Notes: generated by a model not told the origin, from the letters alone. A stretch of 64,000 bases of DNA from Hyphomonadaceae bacterium UBA7672 (GCA_002483135.1 DLHI01000004.1:1-64000); one strand, 5' to 3'; numbered from the stretch's first letter, positions 26,891-35,623 are shown. A program made the numbers and translations.

Positions 26891-27577
26891 CTATTCGCGG
26901 CGCAGCAACTGGTCGAAATTGAGCTTCCACTTGCGCGACTTCAGGAAGCGGGTCTTCAGGGCTGCGCCGTCATAGCCCTGCTTGACCCAATCGAGAAAGC
27001 TGAGGCCTTTCGAAGCCCCCTCCTGCAGGTATGTGGCGAAGTAGAAGTCGAGCACGCCGGTCTTACCCTGGCGGATGTGCAGGTACTTGAAGGACAGCTG
27101 CTCGACCGCCTGCTCGACGCTGAGTCCCTTGCGGAAATGCATGTAGAGCACGGCCATGATGCCGGCCCGGTCAGCGCCGGACTTGCAATGCATCAGTGCT
27201 GGATAGGCGATTGAATCGAACAGACGTTTCGCCTCGAGAACCTTTTCGGGCGGTGGAATCTCGCGGGAAAACATCTGGAAATCGACCAGTTCGATGCCGT
27301 GGCGGGCGCAGGCCTCCTTTTCCAGCAGGTAATAGCCCTTGGGACTGTCGCCCCGCAGGTTGAGGATGGTCTTGAGGCCCAGCTCTTTCGCGTACCGGGC
27401 GATATGTTCCGGGGATGGCTGGTTCGCCCGGTACATCTCCTCGGAGATCTGGTGGAGATTGCGGAAGCGATAGCGCAGGAAGCCGTGATCGCCCCACACA
27501 AGCTCGTGCCGGGCGCGACGGCGACCCGCCGACGTCTTGAGATCAATGGGTGGGGCCAAGGCCGCTCCGCCGTTCAT
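26891..27577 (-). CDS. Tyrosine/dual-specificity protein phosphatase
   Basis: A 228-residue phosphatase. The active-site loop HCKSGADRAG (Cys131, Arg137) is the CX5R motif of Cys-based phosphatases; the general-acid loop is less clear (FSREIPPP region). Upstream, YRANQPSPEHIARYAKELG and TILNLRGDSP are hallmarks of the bacterial DSP/PTP group that includes polysaccharide- and inositol-phosphate-directed enzymes. Divergent from the lipid A operon start 123 bases away, which may mean lipid or sugar phosphate as substrate, but this is not shown. Confidence 0.92.
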   Translation of the reverse strand: MNGGAALAPPIDLKTSAGRRRARHELVWGDHGFLRYRFRNLHQISEEMYRANQPSPEHIARYAKELGLKTILNLRGDSPKGYYLLEKEACARHGIELVDFQMFSREIPPPEKVLEAKRLFDSIAYPALMHCKSGADRAGIMAVLYMHFRKGLSVEQAVEQLSFKYLHIRQGKTGVLDFYFATYLQEGASKGLSFLDWVKQGYDGAALKTRFLKSRKWKLNFDQLLRRE

Positions 27578-27700
27578 TGGTCGCTAGATGCCGTTTATCC
27601 GCAGGAATGCAAGCGCCTGCGCCATTAGGCCCCCTCTTATGGCCGGGGCGCCGCAGCGGTCACGGATGGCGAGCGGCGATACAGGGGCTATATAGCCTCA

Positions 27701-28531
27701 ATGTCGAAGTCGCGTCGCCAATCGCCTGTGATTCCCTGGATCGGGGGCACCCTGATCTGGGCCTACATGTCGCTGCTGGCGCACACCATGCGCTGGAAGG
27801 TCGAGGGCCTTGAGCACATGCGCGGGCTCTGGGAGGGCCCGCAGGGCTGGGTGGCGGCAACCTGGCATTCGCGCATCCTGCTGATGCCGTATGCACAAAT
27901 CAAACTGCGCCCGAAATGGAAGAAGCCGCCGCATCCGGCGACGCTGATGGTGTCGCCATCGAAAGACGGCGAGTTCACCAAGCGGGCAGGAACATGGCTG
28001 GGCCTGCACATCATCCGTGGCTCGTCCTCCGGCCGGAGCGACAAGAGCAAGCGCGGCGTTTCGGCGGCGCGCGAGTCCATGGAGGTGATGAAGAAGGGCG
28101 GCTGCATCGTGATGACCATCGACGGGCCGAAGGGTCCGCGCGAGGTGGTGGGCATCGGCACGATCAAGCTGGCCCAGCAGATGGGCGTGCCGATCCTGAT
28201 CTACGGGCTCTCGGCCAACGCCAAGCGACTCGACACGTGGGACCGTCTGTTGTGGCCGCGCCCGTTTGCGCGCGGCGCGGTGGTGATCCCCGAACCGATC
28301 CCGACCTCGAAGAGCATGGATAGCGAGGAACTGCGCCTGAAGGTGGAGCTGGCGCTGAAGGCGGCGACGGCGCGGGCTGATGAACTCGCTGGGCTTGCGA
28401 CCGATACGGCGCCGCCGCCGCAGCCCAAGGCCAAGCCTGCAGCGGATGCGGCTGGGGAAGCGGACGAGGCGCCCTCGCCCGGCCCCGCGCAGGCCGCGAG
28501 CGAACCGGCCCTGGAGCCGCGCGCAACGTGA
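27701..28531 (+). CDS. DUF374 lysophospholipid acyltransferase-like protein
   Basis: A 276-residue LPLAT-superfamily protein, first gene of the lipid A operon. WHSRILLMPY carries the catalytic-type His; MVSPSKDGEFTKRAGTWLGL, IIRGSSSGRSDKSKRG and MTIDGPKGPREVVGIGTIKLAQ are the DUF374 hallmarks (substrate-binding SxxDGE and DGPxGP). Probably transfers an acyl chain to a lipid A precursor, as proposed for DUF374 proteins beside waaA. The C-terminal ~55 residues are an Ala/Pro/Glu-rich tail. GGCTATATAGCC, a 12-base palindrome, lies just upstream of the ATG. Its stop overlaps the GTG of waaA (GTGA). Confidence 0.93.
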   Translation: MSKSRRQSPVIPWIGGTLIWAYMSLLAHTMRWKVEGLEHMRGLWEGPQGWVAATWHSRILLMPYAQIKLRPKWKKPPHPATLMVSPSKDGEFTKRAGTWLGLHIIRGSSSGRSDKSKRGVSAARESMEVMKKGGCIVMTIDGPKGPREVVGIGTIKLAQQMGVPILIYGLSANAKRLDTWDRLLWPRPFARGAVVIPEPIPTSKSMDSEELRLKVELALKAATARADELAGLATDTAPPPQPKAKPAADAAGEADEAPSPGPAQAASEPALEPRAT

Positions 28532-29805
28532 CACTCTCGCTGGCGCTCTATCGCGTCGGGACGCGGCTTCTCGAACCGCTGGCGCCGTGGCTGGTGTCGC
28601 GGCGCGTCGAGAAGGGCAAGGAGAACCCCGAGCGTATCGGCGAGCGTTTTGGCGCGACGCAGGCGGCACGGCCGGATGGCGTGCTGATCTGGATGCATGC
28701 GGCCAGCGTTGGAGAGTCGCGGCTGCTGCTTGATGTGTTCGCGGCGTTGCACAAGCGCAGGCCCAGCCTGCACGCGGTGGTGACGACGCAGACGACGACA
28801 TCCGCCGACATGATCGCCGCGTGGGCGCCGCCGGGCATTGTTCATCAGATGGCGCCGGTGGACGGGCCCAAGGCGGTGGCGACATTCCTATCGCACTGGC
28901 GGCCGGATGCGGCGGTGTTCGCCGAGGGCGAGATCTGGCCGAATATGCTGGAGGCGTTGAAGCGTGGCGGCGTGCCGGCTGCGCTGATCAATGCGCGGAT
29001 GACGCCCAAGAGCATCAGGGGATGGAACACGCGCAGTGGGGCCGCGAAGAAGCTGTTCGCCACCTTCAGCTTCATCGGCGCGGCGGATCAGGCGACGGCG
29101 GATGGGATCGCCAGCGCGACAGCACGCAGGATCGAGACGGTCGGGAACCTGAAGACTTCAGCGGTGATCGAAGCGCCGCCTGGCGAGAAGGTGGCGGCGT
29201 TTCGCGAGGCGACGGGCGGGAGGCCAATCGTTCTGGCGGCATCGACGCATCCGGGCGAAGATGCATTTGCGGCGGATGCATTCGCGGAAGTGCGGATGCG
29301 GAAGCTTGGGGCGTTGATGATCGTTGTGCCGCGCCACCCTGAGCGCGGTGAAAGCATTGTCGTGCTGATGCGCGAGCGCGGGTTCACCACGGCGCAATGG
29401 TCGCAGGACAAGTCGCCACCGGGGCCAGAGGTCGACGTGCTGGTCGCGGACACGATCGGCGAGCTGCTGTTCTGGTATGCGTGTTCGGATGCAGTCTATC
29501 TGGGCGGGGCGACGGTTGAGGGGATCGGTGGGCACAATCCGGTGGAACCGACGCAGCTGGGCAAGCGCGTGTTCACGGGGCCGCACGGGTTCAACTTCCG
29601 CGAGATGTTCGATGCGCTGCAGCCGACCGGCGCGCTCGTGATCGGGGCGACGTCTCATGAGCTAGCCGATTACTGGTTGGCGGCGCTGGATGCGGCGCAG
29701 CCCTCGCCCGTGCTGGGCTCGCATTTTGCGGATTCGCGCGCGCCGTTCGAGAAGACGCTGGACGCCATCCTGGCGATGCTGCCAGAGGATCACCTCCATG
29801 CGTGA
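28528..29805 (+). CDS. waaA: 3-deoxy-D-manno-octulosonic acid (Kdo) transferase
   Basis: A 425-residue GT-B glycosyltransferase that adds Kdo to lipid IVA at the inner membrane. Start is GTG at 28528, overlapping the previous stop. LIWMHAASVGESRLLLDVF (about 51-69) contains the conserved catalytic Glu region; VDGPKAVATFLSHWRPDAAVFAEGEIWPNML, VVPRHPERG and GGATVEGIGGHNPVEPTQLG are standard WaaA/KdtA segments for donor and acceptor binding. The lpxK gene begins inside its last codons, an 8-base overlap. Confidence 0.96.
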   Translation: MTLSLALYRVGTRLLEPLAPWLVSRRVEKGKENPERIGERFGATQAARPDGVLIWMHAASVGESRLLLDVFAALHKRRPSLHAVVTTQTTTSADMIAAWAPPGIVHQMAPVDGPKAVATFLSHWRPDAAVFAEGEIWPNMLEALKRGGVPAALINARMTPKSIRGWNTRSGAAKKLFATFSFIGAADQATADGIASATARRIETVGNLKTSAVIEAPPGEKVAAFREATGGRPIVLAASTHPGEDAFAADAFAEVRMRKLGALMIVVPRHPERGESIVVLMRERGFTTAQWSQDKSPPGPEVDVLVADTIGELLFWYACSDAVYLGGATVEGIGGHNPVEPTQLGKRVFTGPHGFNFREMFDALQPTGALVIGATSHELADYWLAALDAAQPSPVLGSHFADSRAPFEKTLDAILAMLPEDHLHA

Positions 29806-30796
29806 ACCTCATTTCTGGACCGTGACAGACAAGCGCACGCGCGCTTCAGCGCCGATGATCAAGCTGCTGCTGACGCCGGTCTCGATGCTGTATCGCTGGG
29901 CGGGCCAGCGACGGATCGCGAAGGCGGAACCGTTCGACTGCGGCCTGCCTGTGGTGTGCATCGGCAATCTGACGCTCGGCGGCGCGGGCAAGACGCCGGT
30001 GACGGACGCAGTGCGCGCGTATTTTGCGAGCCGGGGCATTCGCGCGGCGAGCCTTTCGCGCGGCTATCGTGGGTCACTGCAGGGGGCGCATCGGGTGGAT
30101 AGCGCGAAGCACACGGCGGCGCAGGTGGGCGACGAGCCGCTGATGCTGTCGATGAGCGGCGAGAGCTGGATCTCGAGGGATCGGCCGGAAGGCGCGCGGG
30201 CTATGAAGGCCGATGGCGTGCAGCTGGTGGTGATGGATGACGGGCATCAGAACCCGACGCTGAGGAAGACGCTTTCGATTGTGGTGATCGACGCGGCCAA
30301 TCCGTTCGGCAACCGGCATATCTTTCCGAAAGGCCCGCTGCGTGAGCGGGTGGTGGACGGGCTGGCGCGGGCGCAGGCCGTCGTGCTGATGGGCGATGGC
30401 GAGGCGCCGCCGGAGCTGGCTGGTTTTCCCGGCGTGGTGTTGCGCGCGCGGCTGGAGCCGGTGGCGGCGTTGCCGCCAGGGGTCTATGTGGCGTTTGCGG
30501 GAATAGGCCGGCCGTCGCGGTTCTTCGACAGCCTGCGTCAGCAACCGGGCGTAGAGCTTTCCGAAGGCGTGCCCTTCCCGGATCACCACGCTTTCCAGTC
30601 ATCGGACCTGAACTTTCTCACCAAGCTGGCCACGGAACGAAAAGCGAGGCTGGTCACCACCGACAAGGATCATGTACGCCTGCCGCCGGAGATGCGGGAC
30701 CCGAATTTGCGAGATGGGGTGATGCGAGCGTCTGTGCGCGCGAAATTCGAGGACGAGGCCGCGCTGGCGCGCCTGCTCGACGGCGTGCGCGCATGA
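29798..30796 (+). CDS. lpxK: Tetraacyldisaccharide 4'-kinase
   Basis: A 332-residue inner-membrane-associated kinase that phosphorylates the 4' position of the lipid A disaccharide. The P-loop GNLTLGGAGKTPVTDAVRAY is diagnostic, as is VQLVVMDDGHQNPTLRK, the DDGxQ motif that binds Mg-ATP. PFGNRHIFPKGPLRE and FPDHHAFQSSDL are other LpxK-specific blocks. ATG at 29798 overlaps the waaA stop by 8 bases and its own TGA overlaps the next ATG, so the four genes form a tight operon. Confidence 0.96.
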   Translation: MREPHFWTVTDKRTRASAPMIKLLLTPVSMLYRWAGQRRIAKAEPFDCGLPVVCIGNLTLGGAGKTPVTDAVRAYFASRGIRAASLSRGYRGSLQGAHRVDSAKHTAAQVGDEPLMLSMSGESWISRDRPEGARAMKADGVQLVVMDDGHQNPTLRKTLSIVVIDAANPFGNRHIFPKGPLRERVVDGLARAQAVVLMGDGEAPPELAGFPGVVLRARLEPVAALPPGVYVAFAGIGRPSRFFDSLRQQPGVELSEGVPFPDHHAFQSSDLNFLTKLATERKARLVTTDKDHVRLPPEMRDPNLRDGVMRASVRAKFEDEAALARLLDGVRA

Positions 30797-31767
30797 GCGG
30801 CAACGAGACGAAGGCTGGCAAGTACATTCGACCAAAGGACCTCGACAATGCGGAGCGCGCTACGGTGCGCGCACGCATTCAGTGGCGCCTCGAAGCTTTG
30901 GCGTGGGATGTTCTGTACTGGTATCCGTTCAAGCTCTTGCCGATCGAGTGGGCGTCGAACCTCGGCGCGGCGATCCTCAAGGCGCTGGGGCCGCTGACCT
31001 CGCAACACCGGACCATGACGCGCAACCTGCGTATGTGCTTTCCAGACTGGAGCGAGAAGCAGGTCAAGGATGTGGCCAAGGGGACGTGGGCGACGCTTGG
31101 CCATACGGTCGGCGAGATGCCGCACCTGGGGAAGCTGGTTCCCGGCGGGAAGAAGCCTCGGCTTGAGCTTCATGGGCTCGACGTCGTCGATGCGATCCGC
31201 AAGAGCGGGAAGCCAGTCGTCTTCATCTCGGGGCATTTTGCGAACTGGGAGCCGATTACCTCGGCCATCAGCACCAACCTGCCCGATGCATTGATCACCT
31301 ATCGTGCGGCGAACAATCCGCACATCGATCGCAGGATTTCGGACGCGCGCAGGTCGTACACCGACAGGCTGGCGCCCAAGGGCGCGGGCACGCGCGAACT
31401 GATGCGAGCGCTGGCGCGCGGGCAATCGGTTGGCCTGATGAACGACCAGAAGTTCAACCAGGGGATCGCGGTTCCGTTCTTCGGATATGAAGCGATGACG
31501 GCGCCGGGGCCGACGCGCCTTGCCATGCGCTACAAGACACGCATTGCGCCGATATCGTGCGTACGCGTGGGCCCTGCCCGCTATCGCCTGACGTTTCACG
31601 AGCCTTTCGCGCCCGATGCCGATCCGGACGAGGACAAGGCGATCCACAACACCGTGCTGCGCATCAACCGGTTTGTGGAAGATCGCATCAAGGAGCATCC
31701 TGACCAGTGGTTCTGGATGCACCATCGCTGGCCGAAGGAAGCGTGGAAGGCGGCGGGTGTGGTCTAG
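30793..31767 (+). CDS. lpxL: Lipid A lauroyl/myristoyl-type acyltransferase
   Basis: A 324-residue LPLAT enzyme of the HtrB/LpxL/MsbB family, which adds secondary acyl chains to Kdo2-lipid A. The catalytic HX4E motif is SGHFANWE (His148, Glu153). GLMNDQKFNQGIAVPFFGYEAM and PDQWFWMHHRWPKEAW are family hallmarks of the acyl-acceptor side and C-terminus. Whether it is LpxL or LpxM type cannot be told. It closes the operon DUF374-waaA-lpxK-lpxL, whose genes all overlap. Confidence 0.94.
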   Translation: MSGNETKAGKYIRPKDLDNAERATVRARIQWRLEALAWDVLYWYPFKLLPIEWASNLGAAILKALGPLTSQHRTMTRNLRMCFPDWSEKQVKDVAKGTWATLGHTVGEMPHLGKLVPGGKKPRLELHGLDVVDAIRKSGKPVVFISGHFANWEPITSAISTNLPDALITYRAANNPHIDRRISDARRSYTDRLAPKGAGTRELMRALARGQSVGLMNDQKFNQGIAVPFFGYEAMTAPGPTRLAMRYKTRIAPISCVRVGPARYRLTFHEPFAPDADPDEDKAIHNTVLRINRFVEDRIKEHPDQWFWMHHRWPKEAWKAAGVV

Positions 31768-31791
31768 CGCTTGCCGAACCTGCGGTGAGCC

Positions 31792-31920
31792 CGCCCTCGT
31801 CCTTCGAGACGATTGCTTCGCAATCCCTCAGGATGAGGGCTATCTGGCATCGGCGTATGTGAAGCCCTCATCCTGAGGGATTGGCGCGAAGCGACAATCG
31901 TCTCGAAGGATGAGAGGGCG
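31792..31920. repeat. Dispersed palindromic repeat, family D
   Basis: A 129-bp near-perfect inverted repeat. Left half CGCCCTCGTCCTTCGAGACG with ATTGCTTCGCAAT and CCTCAGGATGAGGGC; right half GCCCTCATCCTGAGGG and CGTCTCGAAGGATGAGAGGG. Between the halves are about 25 unpaired bases. It lies between convergent lpxL and hydrolase genes and may act as a bidirectional transcription stop. Confidence 0.85.
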
Positions 31921-31926
31921 TGCTCG

Positions 31927-32883
31927 CTAATCCATGATCCCGACGCTGTCGTCGATGGTGCGGCGGACGGCGCCGACATAGTCGACGAGCTGGTGGCCTT
32001 CGATCATCGCCTCGTAGAGCATCTTCAGCGCATCGCGTACGACGTAGGGACGCTCCATCGGAACGAAGTGCGTGGTGCCGGGTACCTTGGTGACGGCGGC
32101 GTCGGGGCGGATGTCGTGGACACGCTGGTCGAGATCGGCGCCGGCGGTGGATTCCTTTTCCGCCTGCAGCACGATGATCGGCACGCGCTTCTTCTTCAGC
32201 TTGCGGAGCGCCTTCCAGGGGCGGTAGCGGTGCGCGCCAAACACGGCTGATTCCCATTCGGGCGTGCAGGACAGCGCGAACGTGCCGTCGTCCTGGCGGA
32301 GGACACCGTCGACGACATAGTCATCGAGGAAAGGCGCGCGCCATGTCTTGAAGGCGCCGCGGCCGCGCAGTTGGTCGGCGGCTTCTGCTGGCGAGCCGAA
32401 TGCGCGGCGGCGCTTGAGAGCGCCCTTTGCCATCGCGCTTTTCGGGATGGTCATGTTGAGCAGCGGGATGTTGTAGATACGGAGCAGCGCACGGGGAAGC
32501 AGCACCGGATCGACCAGCACGAGGCCCTTCACGAGATCCGGGCGCTTGCCGGCGACCAGAAGGGCGACGGTTGCCCCCATCGAATGGCCGCCGATCACGG
32601 CGCCCTCGGGAGCGATTTTTTCCAGCGCCTGGATGACGTCGTCGCGGAACCTGTTCCACGATTTCAGCTTGCGCGGATTGGCCGGCAGGCGCGAGCGGCC
32701 GTGGCCGCGCATGTCGAGGGCGGCGGCGTGCATCCGGCTGCCCAGCGGTTCAAGGATCGACTGATAGCAGATGGCGTTGAAGCCGGTGGCGTGGAGGAAC
32801 AGCACATCAACGGGCCGCACCGGATCGCCAAAGGCGATGCCGGATGTTTCCCCATCCTTCAGGTCCAGACGAAAGCGACGCAT
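31927..32883 (-). CDS. Alpha/beta hydrolase
   Basis: A 318-residue soluble hydrolase. VDVLFLHATGFNAICYQSIL holds the HxxG-type oxyanion region, MRGHGRSRLP the typical post-strand turn, GGHSMGATVALL the nucleophile elbow (GHSMG) with catalytic Ser at about 100, and GTTHFVPMERP the catalytic His. The acid is probably Asp in the KESTAGADLDQRV segment. Substrate unknown (ester, lactone or epoxide class). A 49-residue ORF ends 9 bases upstream. Confidence 0.94.
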   Translation of the reverse strand: MRRFRLDLKDGETSGIAFGDPVRPVDVLFLHATGFNAICYQSILEPLGSRMHAAALDMRGHGRSRLPANPRKLKSWNRFRDDVIQALEKIAPEGAVIGGHSMGATVALLVAGKRPDLVKGLVLVDPVLLPRALLRIYNIPLLNMTIPKSAMAKGALKRRRAFGSPAEAADQLRGRGAFKTWRAPFLDDYVVDGVLRQDDGTFALSCTPEWESAVFGAHRYRPWKALRKLKKKRVPIIVLQAEKESTAGADLDQRVHDIRPDAAVTKVPGTTHFVPMERPYVVRDALKMLYEAMIEGHQLVDYVGAVRRTIDDSVGIMD

Positions 32884-32892
32884 CCCGGGGGG

Positions 32893-33042
32893 CTAGCCTC
32901 CAAACACTTTTCGCAGGATGTCGCTGGTCCGCTTCACGGGATCGCGTCGAATCGCCTGCTCTTCCCGCGCGACGTAATAGAACAATCCACTGACCGCGCC
33001 AGAGGCCGCAACGGCATTGCATGCTGCGGCGCGAACGCGCAT
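32893..33042 (-). CDS. Small protein of unknown function upstream of the hydrolase
   Basis: A 49-residue ORF. ATG at 33042 has an excellent ribosome binding site (GGGAGGTCAG just before it), better than the TTG at 33087 that gives a 64-residue version. The product has a short hydrophobic N-terminal stretch (AAACNAVAASGAVSGLFYYV) and a basic, charged C-terminal half (REEQAIRRDPVKRTSDILRK). It ends 9 bases before the hydrolase ATG, so the two are likely co-transcribed. No homologue is known to me. Confidence 0.5.
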   Translation of the reverse strand: MRVRAAACNAVAASGAVSGLFYYVAREEQAIRRDPVKRTSDILRKVFGG

Positions 33043-33189
33043 CTGACCTCCCGGATACCGATCCCCGAACTTGGGGCGATAGGACAACCAAAGTGGCCCT
33101 GCGTCAAACAGCGAGGTCAGGCCATCGCCGGAAGACAGTCGCGCAGCCGAAAGCTCTTGGCTAGGCTGGCGTCACAGAGGACACGCCAC

Positions 33190-34041
33190 ATGACATTCAG
33201 CTCAACCTGCTTTGACGTTTCGATTACGGACCGGGTCGCCCACATCCGCTTCAACAGACCTGACCAGCTCAACAGCTTCACCCCGCAGGTGTGGGATGAC
33301 CTCCCAGCCATCGTGCGCGAGATCGACCGGCAGGCGCTGGCCCGTGTGATCGTGATGTCGTCGACCGGCAAGCATTTCACGGCTGGGATGGACCTCGCCG
33401 TGTTCACGCAGGCCGACGGCATTACAAACGGGGTGTCGCGTGATCCGCACCTGCGGGCTGAACGGTTTCGCCATGATCTCACGCGGCTGCAGAATGCGTT
33501 CACCTGTCTCGACCAGGCGCGCATTCCGGTGATCGTGTGCGTGCAGGGCGGATGCATCGGCGCTGGCGTGGACATGATCTCGGCATGCGACATCCGCTTT
33601 GCGACAAAGGACGCCTTCTTCTGCATCGCCGAGATCAATATCGGCATGACGGCGGATGTGGGCACCTTCCCGCGCCTGTGCCGCCTGCTGCCTGAAGGCT
33701 GGGTGCGCCAGATTGCCTATACGGGCGAGCGCCTGCCCGCGCCGCGCGCGCGGGAGCTGGGTCTCGTCAACGACGTGTTCGATACGCAGGAGGCAATGCT
33801 CGATCACGCGATGAGCATCGCGCGCGAGATTGCATCCAAGAGCCCGCTGGCCGTGAGCGGCTCGAAGGCGATGATCAACTATGCGCGCGATCACACGATC
33901 GCGGATGGGCTGGACTATATCGGCGTGTGGAACGCCGCGATGCTGTCCAGCGCGCACATGGCCGAGGCGTTCAAGGCCAAGGCGGAGAAGCGCGAAGGGA
34001 ATTTCCCGGACTTGCTGCCGCTGAAGGACAAGGGGGTTTAG
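33190..34041 (+). CDS. Crotonase family, delta(3,5)-delta(2,4)-dienoyl-CoA isomerase type
   Basis: A 283-residue enoyl-CoA hydratase/isomerase-fold protein. ATG at 33190 opens the conserved domain; the upstream frame back to 32371 is not coding. GKHFTAGMDLAVF and CVQGGCIGAGVDMISACDIR form the oxyanion hole. Three acidic residues, Asp128, Glu148 and Asp156, have the same mutual spacing (20 and 8) as the catalytic Asp176, Glu196 and Asp204 of rat dienoyl-CoA isomerase ECH1, and ADVGTFPRLCRLLPEG matches its context. It would move double bonds during oxidation of odd-position unsaturated fatty acids. Confidence 0.94.
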   Translation: MTFSSTCFDVSITDRVAHIRFNRPDQLNSFTPQVWDDLPAIVREIDRQALARVIVMSSTGKHFTAGMDLAVFTQADGITNGVSRDPHLRAERFRHDLTRLQNAFTCLDQARIPVIVCVQGGCIGAGVDMISACDIRFATKDAFFCIAEINIGMTADVGTFPRLCRLLPEGWVRQIAYTGERLPAPRARELGLVNDVFDTQEAMLDHAMSIAREIASKSPLAVSGSKAMINYARDHTIADGLDYIGVWNAAMLSSAHMAEAFKAKAEKREGNFPDLLPLKDKGV

Positions 34042-34343
34042 CCCGCAGCGCTGAACAGACCCTGCGCCGAGAACACGAGGCGCTCGTTCGCGCGCGCTTC
34101 GACTGACACGAAGACGATGGAGCGGGCGCGTTTGTCGACGCGGGCGATGAGATCGACCGGCGCTTCCGTCAGCGGATGCGAGGCGACGTCGAGCGCGAGA
34201 GAGGTCATGCGGAAATTCGGGCCGGCCTCCTCGCGCAGCGCGGCGATTGCGAGGGCGGAGCAGAGTTCGGCCACGGGCGCGCCCGGGCCGCCGAGATCGG
34301 CAGAGGAAACTTGGCGGACTCGGAGGTGGGCCAGATCGGTCAT
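34038..34343 (-). CDS. Small hotdog-fold thioesterase-like protein
   Basis: A 101-residue protein. The C-terminal two-thirds (LALDVASHPLTEAPVDLIARV, RSIVFVSVEARANERLVFSAQGLF) read like the central strands of a PaaI-type hotdog domain, but the N-terminal helix with the catalytic HGG turn is missing or very degraded, and the length is about 30-40 residues short. It may be a truncated or non-catalytic member. It converges on the crotonase gene, with stop codons overlapping by 4 bases. Confidence 0.75.
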   Translation of the reverse strand: MTDLAHLRVRQVSSADLGGPGAPVAELCSALAIAALREEAGPNFRMTSLALDVASHPLTEAPVDLIARVDKRARSIVFVSVEARANERLVFSAQGLFSAAG

Positions 34344-34436
34344 ACGCCCTGCCTAACCCGGATGGGCCCGGCCACAAAGCAGGGTGTTAAGCTTTGCTAA
34401 CTGCGCATTAACGTCTGCGGACTTAGCCCTGCGAGC

Positions 34437-35528
34437 ATGACCAGCCTGCGATTCCCCTTGATGCTGGGTGTCGCGCTCGCATTCGGCGCAGCGGCGGCGC
34501 ATGCGCAATCTGGGCCGGCGGGCGCTCCGGCGCCGGCCCCTGCTCCTCAAACCAAGATCGAGGACATCGAAGTCGCGCAGACGGGCGACACCGTCTCCAT
34601 ACTCGTGAAGCTCTCGGGGCAGCCGACGGCCGCATCCGCGTATTCGGCAGGTGACCAGCTGAAACTCGAGATCGACGGGGTCAATCTTGTTGCGTTGAAC
34701 CTTTCTCCCCCCGCTGGATCGCTGGTGAAGAGCGTGACGGCAGGCAAGAGCGAGATCGTGATGGCCGGCGTCGCGCTGAGCGTGCCGGATGTGGTGATCT
34801 ATCGGCATGCGGTGCTGGTGAAGGCGAAGCTGGCCGAACCGGCGGACATCAATGGCGCATCGCTGATGACCGGGACTGCCCCCGTGGCGGCAGCGCCTAT
34901 ACCGCTTCCCACAGCGACGAAACCGATACCGGTTACGCCGCCGCCGATCCCCATTACGGCGTCCGGTGCAGCTCCTGCTCCGGCCGCGCCCGTGCAGCCG
35001 ACACCTGAAGCAACTGCCGCACCCGCCCCGCCGATTGCTCCGGAGCTGCAGCCTCCCCCGGATCATCCGCCGGAAGCCCCGAAGCATGATGATGTGCTGC
35101 AGTCTGCACCAGCGCCAGCGCCCGCCTTGGCCGCTGCCGGGCCCGTCGCGACCCTCGCGGGCATTGATGCTACGCGCTGCGACTCTGCCAGGGATGAGCT
35201 TGCGAAAGATAGCTGGGCGCTGGGCGCGATGGGCGATGTCGCGCTCTGCCTGATCGACGCGGGCAAGACGGATGAAGCGCGTGCGCGGCTGGACCAATTG
35301 GGAGCGATCACGCCGCAGGACTGGCGTGTGTCGCTGGGCCGCGGGATTCTCGAAAGCGATGCATCGGCTGCGAACGCGTTGTTTCTTGCGGCTTCGCTCG
35401 GCGCGCCGAACGACAAGGTGCGCACCGCCATCGTCGCGCGCATCAAGCCGCAAGTGATTGCTGAACCTGCGCTTGCGCATGAACCGGCGGCGGTTGCGCC
35501 TGACCTGCAGATCCCGCTGCCAAAATAA
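34437..35528 (+). CDS. Secreted AMIN-like / Pro-Ala linker / helical repeat protein
   Basis: A 363-residue exported protein. Signal peptide MTSLRFPLMLGVALAFGAAA ends near AHAQS. Residues about 40-145 form a beta-rich domain (IEDIEVAQTGDTVSILVKLS, DQLKLEIDGVNLVAL, GKSEIVMAGVALSVP) reminiscent of AMIN domains that bind cell-wall material. Residues about 150-245 are a Pro/Ala-rich linker. The last part (about 250-340) is helical, SWALGAMGDVALCLIDAGKTDEARARLDQL, like a TPR. The combination suggests envelope scaffolding, but no family was recognised. AT-rich TTAAGCTTTGCTAAC lies upstream and may be part of the promoter. Confidence 0.85.
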   Translation: MTSLRFPLMLGVALAFGAAAAHAQSGPAGAPAPAPAPQTKIEDIEVAQTGDTVSILVKLSGQPTAASAYSAGDQLKLEIDGVNLVALNLSPPAGSLVKSVTAGKSEIVMAGVALSVPDVVIYRHAVLVKAKLAEPADINGASLMTGTAPVAAAPIPLPTATKPIPVTPPPIPITASGAAPAPAAPVQPTPEATAAPAPPIAPELQPPPDHPPEAPKHDDVLQSAPAPAPALAAAGPVATLAGIDATRCDSARDELAKDSWALGAMGDVALCLIDAGKTDEARARLDQLGAITPQDWRVSLGRGILESDASAANALFLAASLGAPNDKVRTAIVARIKPQVIAEPALAHEPAAVAPDLQIPLPK

Positions 35529-35623
35529 GCAGCGCGAGCGCTTCAGCCGTTCTCGTCCCCGTTGCCTTTCGTCTGTCTGCGGTGCAGCTAACGCACGGGG
35601 CATCCGGACTCGGGGAATAGATC

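Noticed and set aside
32371..33189. A long upstream extension of the dienoyl-CoA isomerase-like gene
   Set aside because: It is antisense to the alpha/beta hydrolase gene and lacks family sequence; a normal crotonase start is at 33190.
34388..34403. Possible CtrA box TTAAGCTTTGCTAAC before the secreted AMIN-like gene
   Set aside because: The second half-site is shifted by one base and altered; too weak to call without a genome-wide scan.
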